A DNA stretch of 8,087 nucleotides, from positions 568 to 8,654 of the forward strand of contig VBDA01000071.1 in assembly GCA_005883655.1 (NCBI GenBank). The letters are read 5' to 3'. This DNA is from Betaproteobacteria bacterium. GTDB taxonomy: Bacteria; Pseudomonadota; Gammaproteobacteria; Burkholderiales; Casimicrobiaceae. Positions 6,440-8,087 of this stretch are shown here, in pieces; within the stretch, counting starts at the first letter, position 1; each line of letters opens with the position of its first letter. A program made the translations under genes and the position numbers. The notes beneath the pieces were generated by a model, which saw nothing but the letters and a program-made list of their open reading frames with translations, was not told where the DNA came from and ran no database searches.

Positions 6440-6461
6440 ATAGCGGTTTCGAATCAGCGTC

Positions 6462-6476
6462 ATCAGCAATGCTGAT
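6462..6476. repeat. Short perfect inverted repeat in the relA downstream intergenic region
   Basis: ATCAGC and GCTGAT flank a 3-nt spacer, and another ATCAGC occurs just before at 6453-6458. There is no adjacent T-run. The 248 bp between 6340 and 6587 otherwise holds only the leader elements listed and the repeat at 6505-6527; I see no gene or RNA in it. Confidence 0.25.
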
Positions 6477-6504
6477 CGCGCCGCAAGGCAAGCTGGCTTT
6501 AGGA

Positions 6505-6527
6505 CAGCTGCGGGCCTACGGCAGCTG
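6505..6527 (-). other. Hairpin downstream of relA, possible weak transcription end signal
   Basis: CAGCTGC (6505-6511) pairs with GCAGCTG (6521-6527) around a 9-nt loop, about 60 nt beyond the relA stop on the minus strand. No U-run follows in the relA direction, so it is not a standard intrinsic terminator; it may only protect the mRNA 3' end. Confidence 0.25.
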
Positions 6528-6587
6528 CGCGGGCTCCAAGGCAGCCTGCAATCGGGGCGGCCCGAAGGCTTTGTGCAAGCTGCGACG

Positions 6588-8087
6588 TCAGCGGCGGCCC
6601 GCCGAGAGCACGCCGGACACGTCCTGCACCATCGCAAGCGCGGCTTTGAGCTGAACGAGGCTCTTCACCTCGAGCGTGAAGGACATGCGCGCCTGGAGGT
6701 TGCGCGACAGCGTGTTGACTGCGGTGACATTGATTTTTTCGCGCGAAAAAACTTCCGAGATATCGCGAAGCAGCGCTTGGCGGTCCATCGCCTCGACAAC
6801 CACGTCGACCGGGAAGACCTCGTCGCGCGGCGTGCCCCAATCGGCGCTGATCAGGCGCTCCGGCTGCTTTTCCTTCATACGCGCGACGTTACTGCAGCTC
6901 TGGCGATGAATCGTGATGCCCTTGCCGCGGGTGACGAAACCGACGATTGCATCCGGCGGCGCGGGCTTGCAGCAACGCGCGAGGCCGGTCATCAGCCGGT
7001 CGACCCCGACGATCAGTATTCCACTGCCGGCGCCCGTCGCCTTGCTGCCGTGGGTGACCACGGCTTCTTCGACGCGAGAAGGAAGCGCCTGGTCAGGCTT
7101 GGCTGCGGCGTGAATGGCCTGTTGCAGCTGACGCGTGTTGAGCTCAGCGCGCGCGACCGCCGCGAAAAAATCGTCCAGCTTGGCCATTCCCGCCTTGTCG
7201 GCGACCGCTTCGAGATTGACGGCGGTCATTCGCGACCGCTGCAGCTCGCGCTCGACGATGGAACGCCCATTTGCGATCGTCTCGTCGAGCTGCTGCGCCT
7301 TGAACCACTGACGAACCTTGGTGCGCGCACGGTGGCTCACCACATAGCCGAGCTCGGGGTTGAGCCAGTCGCGACTGGGCCCTACCGAGGAACCGCCCTG
7401 CTTCAGCGCGACGATCTCGACCCGCTGTCCGCTTTCGAGCGACGTGTTGAGCGGCACCATCGCCCCGTCGATGCGAGCGCCGCGGCAACGATGACCGAGG
7501 CTCGTATGCAAGGCGTACGCGAAGTCGACCGGCGTGGACCCTCGCGGCAGATCGATCACCTTACCTTGCGGAGTGAGCACGTAGATGGTATCCGTGAACA
7601 GGCTGGATTTGAACTGCTGCAGCCATTCGCCCGCGTCGGCGACGGCATCCTTCCAGTCGAGCACCTGCCTCAGCCAGGCGATCTTTTCGTCGTAACCCGG
7701 ATCGCCGCGCCCGCTGCGCGGACCTTCCTTGTAGCGCCAATGCGCGGCAACGCCGTATTCCGAATGACGGTGCATTTCGTGCGTGCGAATTTCGGGCCCG
7801 ATCACGGCGGTATGCAGCGAGCGGTACCCGTTCGCCTTGGGCTTGGCGATGTAGTCGTCGAATTCCTTCGCCATCGGCGTCCACAGGTTGTGCACCAAGC
7901 CGAGGGCGGTGTAGCAATCCTTGACTTCGTCGACGAGGACGCGCACGGCGCGAATATCGTACAACTCGTCGATGCCGGCCTGCTTGCGGCGCATCTTGGT
8001 CCAGATGCTATGAATATGCTTCGGCCTGCCGGAGATTTCAGCCGCGACGCCGGCGGCGGCGAGCTCGCGCTTGAGCGTCGCTTTGAC
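6588..8087 (-). CDS. relA: RelA-type (p)ppGpp synthetase, 3' part, with a deletion in the synthetase catalytic motif
   Basis: The frame is open from the right edge and encodes the last 499 residues of a ribosome-associated stringent-response protein; RelA makes (p)ppGpp from ATP and GTP or GDP. The pseudo-hydrolase domain is off the edge. Visible are GRPKHIHSIW, the synthetase metal site YDIRAVR (Asp44 in window numbering), EFDD at 75-78 (the ExDD signature of RelA as opposed to RxKD of bifunctional Rel/SpoT), and PKANGYRSLHTAVIGPE. A TGS domain starts near 166 and includes HTSLGHRC, a zinc-finger-type region has RCCKP (Cys372-373) and HRQSC, and a C-terminal ACT domain ends at 499. The odd point is that GPE runs directly into IRTHEMH, whereas relatives have GP-GKxxExQ-IRT. 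About seven residues are missing in frame, including the catalytic Glu (E335 of E. coli RelA). If real, synthetase activity should be lost. Confidence 0.95.
   Translation of the reverse strand, partial: VKATLKRELAAAGVAAEISGRPKHIHSIWTKMRRKQAGIDELYDIRAVRVLVDEVKDCYTALGLVHNLWTPMAKEFDDYIAKPKANGYRSLHTAVIGPEIRTHEMHRHSEYGVAAHWRYKEGPRSGRGDPGYDEKIAWLRQVLDWKDAVADAGEWLQQFKSSLFTDTIYVLTPQGKVIDLPRGSTPVDFAYALHTSLGHRCRGARIDGAMVPLNTSLESGQRVEIVALKQGGSSVGPSRDWLNPELGYVVSHRARTKVRQWFKAQQLDETIANGRSIVERELQRSRMTAVNLEAVADKAGMAKLDDFFAAVARAELNTRQLQQAIHAAAKPDQALPSRVEEAVVTHGSKATGAGSGILIVGVDRLMTGLARCCKPAPPDAIVGFVTRGKGITIHRQSCSNVARMKEKQPERLISADWGTPRDEVFPVDVVVEAMDRQALLRDISEVFSREKINVTAVNTLSRNLQARMSFTLEVKSLVQLKAALAMVQDVSGVLSAGRR

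Noticed and set aside
6445..6455. GGTTTCGAATC, resembling a tRNA T-arm
   Set aside because: It has one base too many for a normal T-loop, and no acceptor stem, D-arm or anticodon arm can be built around it on either strand.
6499..6840. Overlapping minus-strand frame at the relA 3' end (113 aa)
   Set aside because: It is a shadow frame of the relA ACT and zinc-finger coding region with no motifs of its own.

Overview
This 8.1 kb, GC-rich window reads as a proteobacterial chromosome or metagenome contig. Most of it (about nt 800 onward) looks betaproteobacterial: the RelA carries the EFDD signature, the MoaA C-terminal half is of the type I associate with that group, and a small DUF3563-like protein is present. 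That assignment is inference from family knowledge.

Layout. Nt 3-209 is the 3' end of a probable B12-binding-domain radical SAM protein. A tightly packed plus-strand molybdenum-cofactor operon follows: moaA (209-1219), a DUF2461 gene (1219-1896), fdhD (1893-2732, interrupted), mobA (2729-3328) and moeA (3339-4619). A two-domain chromate-family transporter, chrA (to 6045), comes 46 bp later. On the minus strand, convergent with chrA, lie a small DUF3563-like gene (6055-6339), a 248 bp intergenic region and the 3' two thirds or so of relA (6588 to beyond the right edge).

Function. MoaA starts pterin synthesis from GTP, MoeA inserts molybdenum, MobA makes the guanine-dinucleotide form, and FdhD delivers sulfur to that cofactor for formate dehydrogenase. 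The set is therefore geared to bis-MGD enzymes, probably formate dehydrogenase. Genes from moaA to mobA overlap by 1-4 bases, suggesting translational coupling, and fdhD and mobA appear to use TTG starts.

Three anomalies stand out. (1) moaA changes codon usage abruptly near nt 770-830, inside a conserved motif: 9 of 190 codons end in A/T before it and 34 of 146 after. The gene therefore looks mosaic, by recombination or by a chimeric contig. (2) fdhD has an in-frame TAG at 2010-2012 where a Glu codon would be expected. (3) relA lacks about seven residues, exactly those holding the catalytic Glu of the (p)ppGpp synthetase motif, through an in-frame deletion at 7790/7791. Each could be biological, but three in 8 kb also raises the possibility of assembly or consensus error. 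I found no mobile element, CRISPR array, tRNA or rRNA, and no clearly new multi-gene system.
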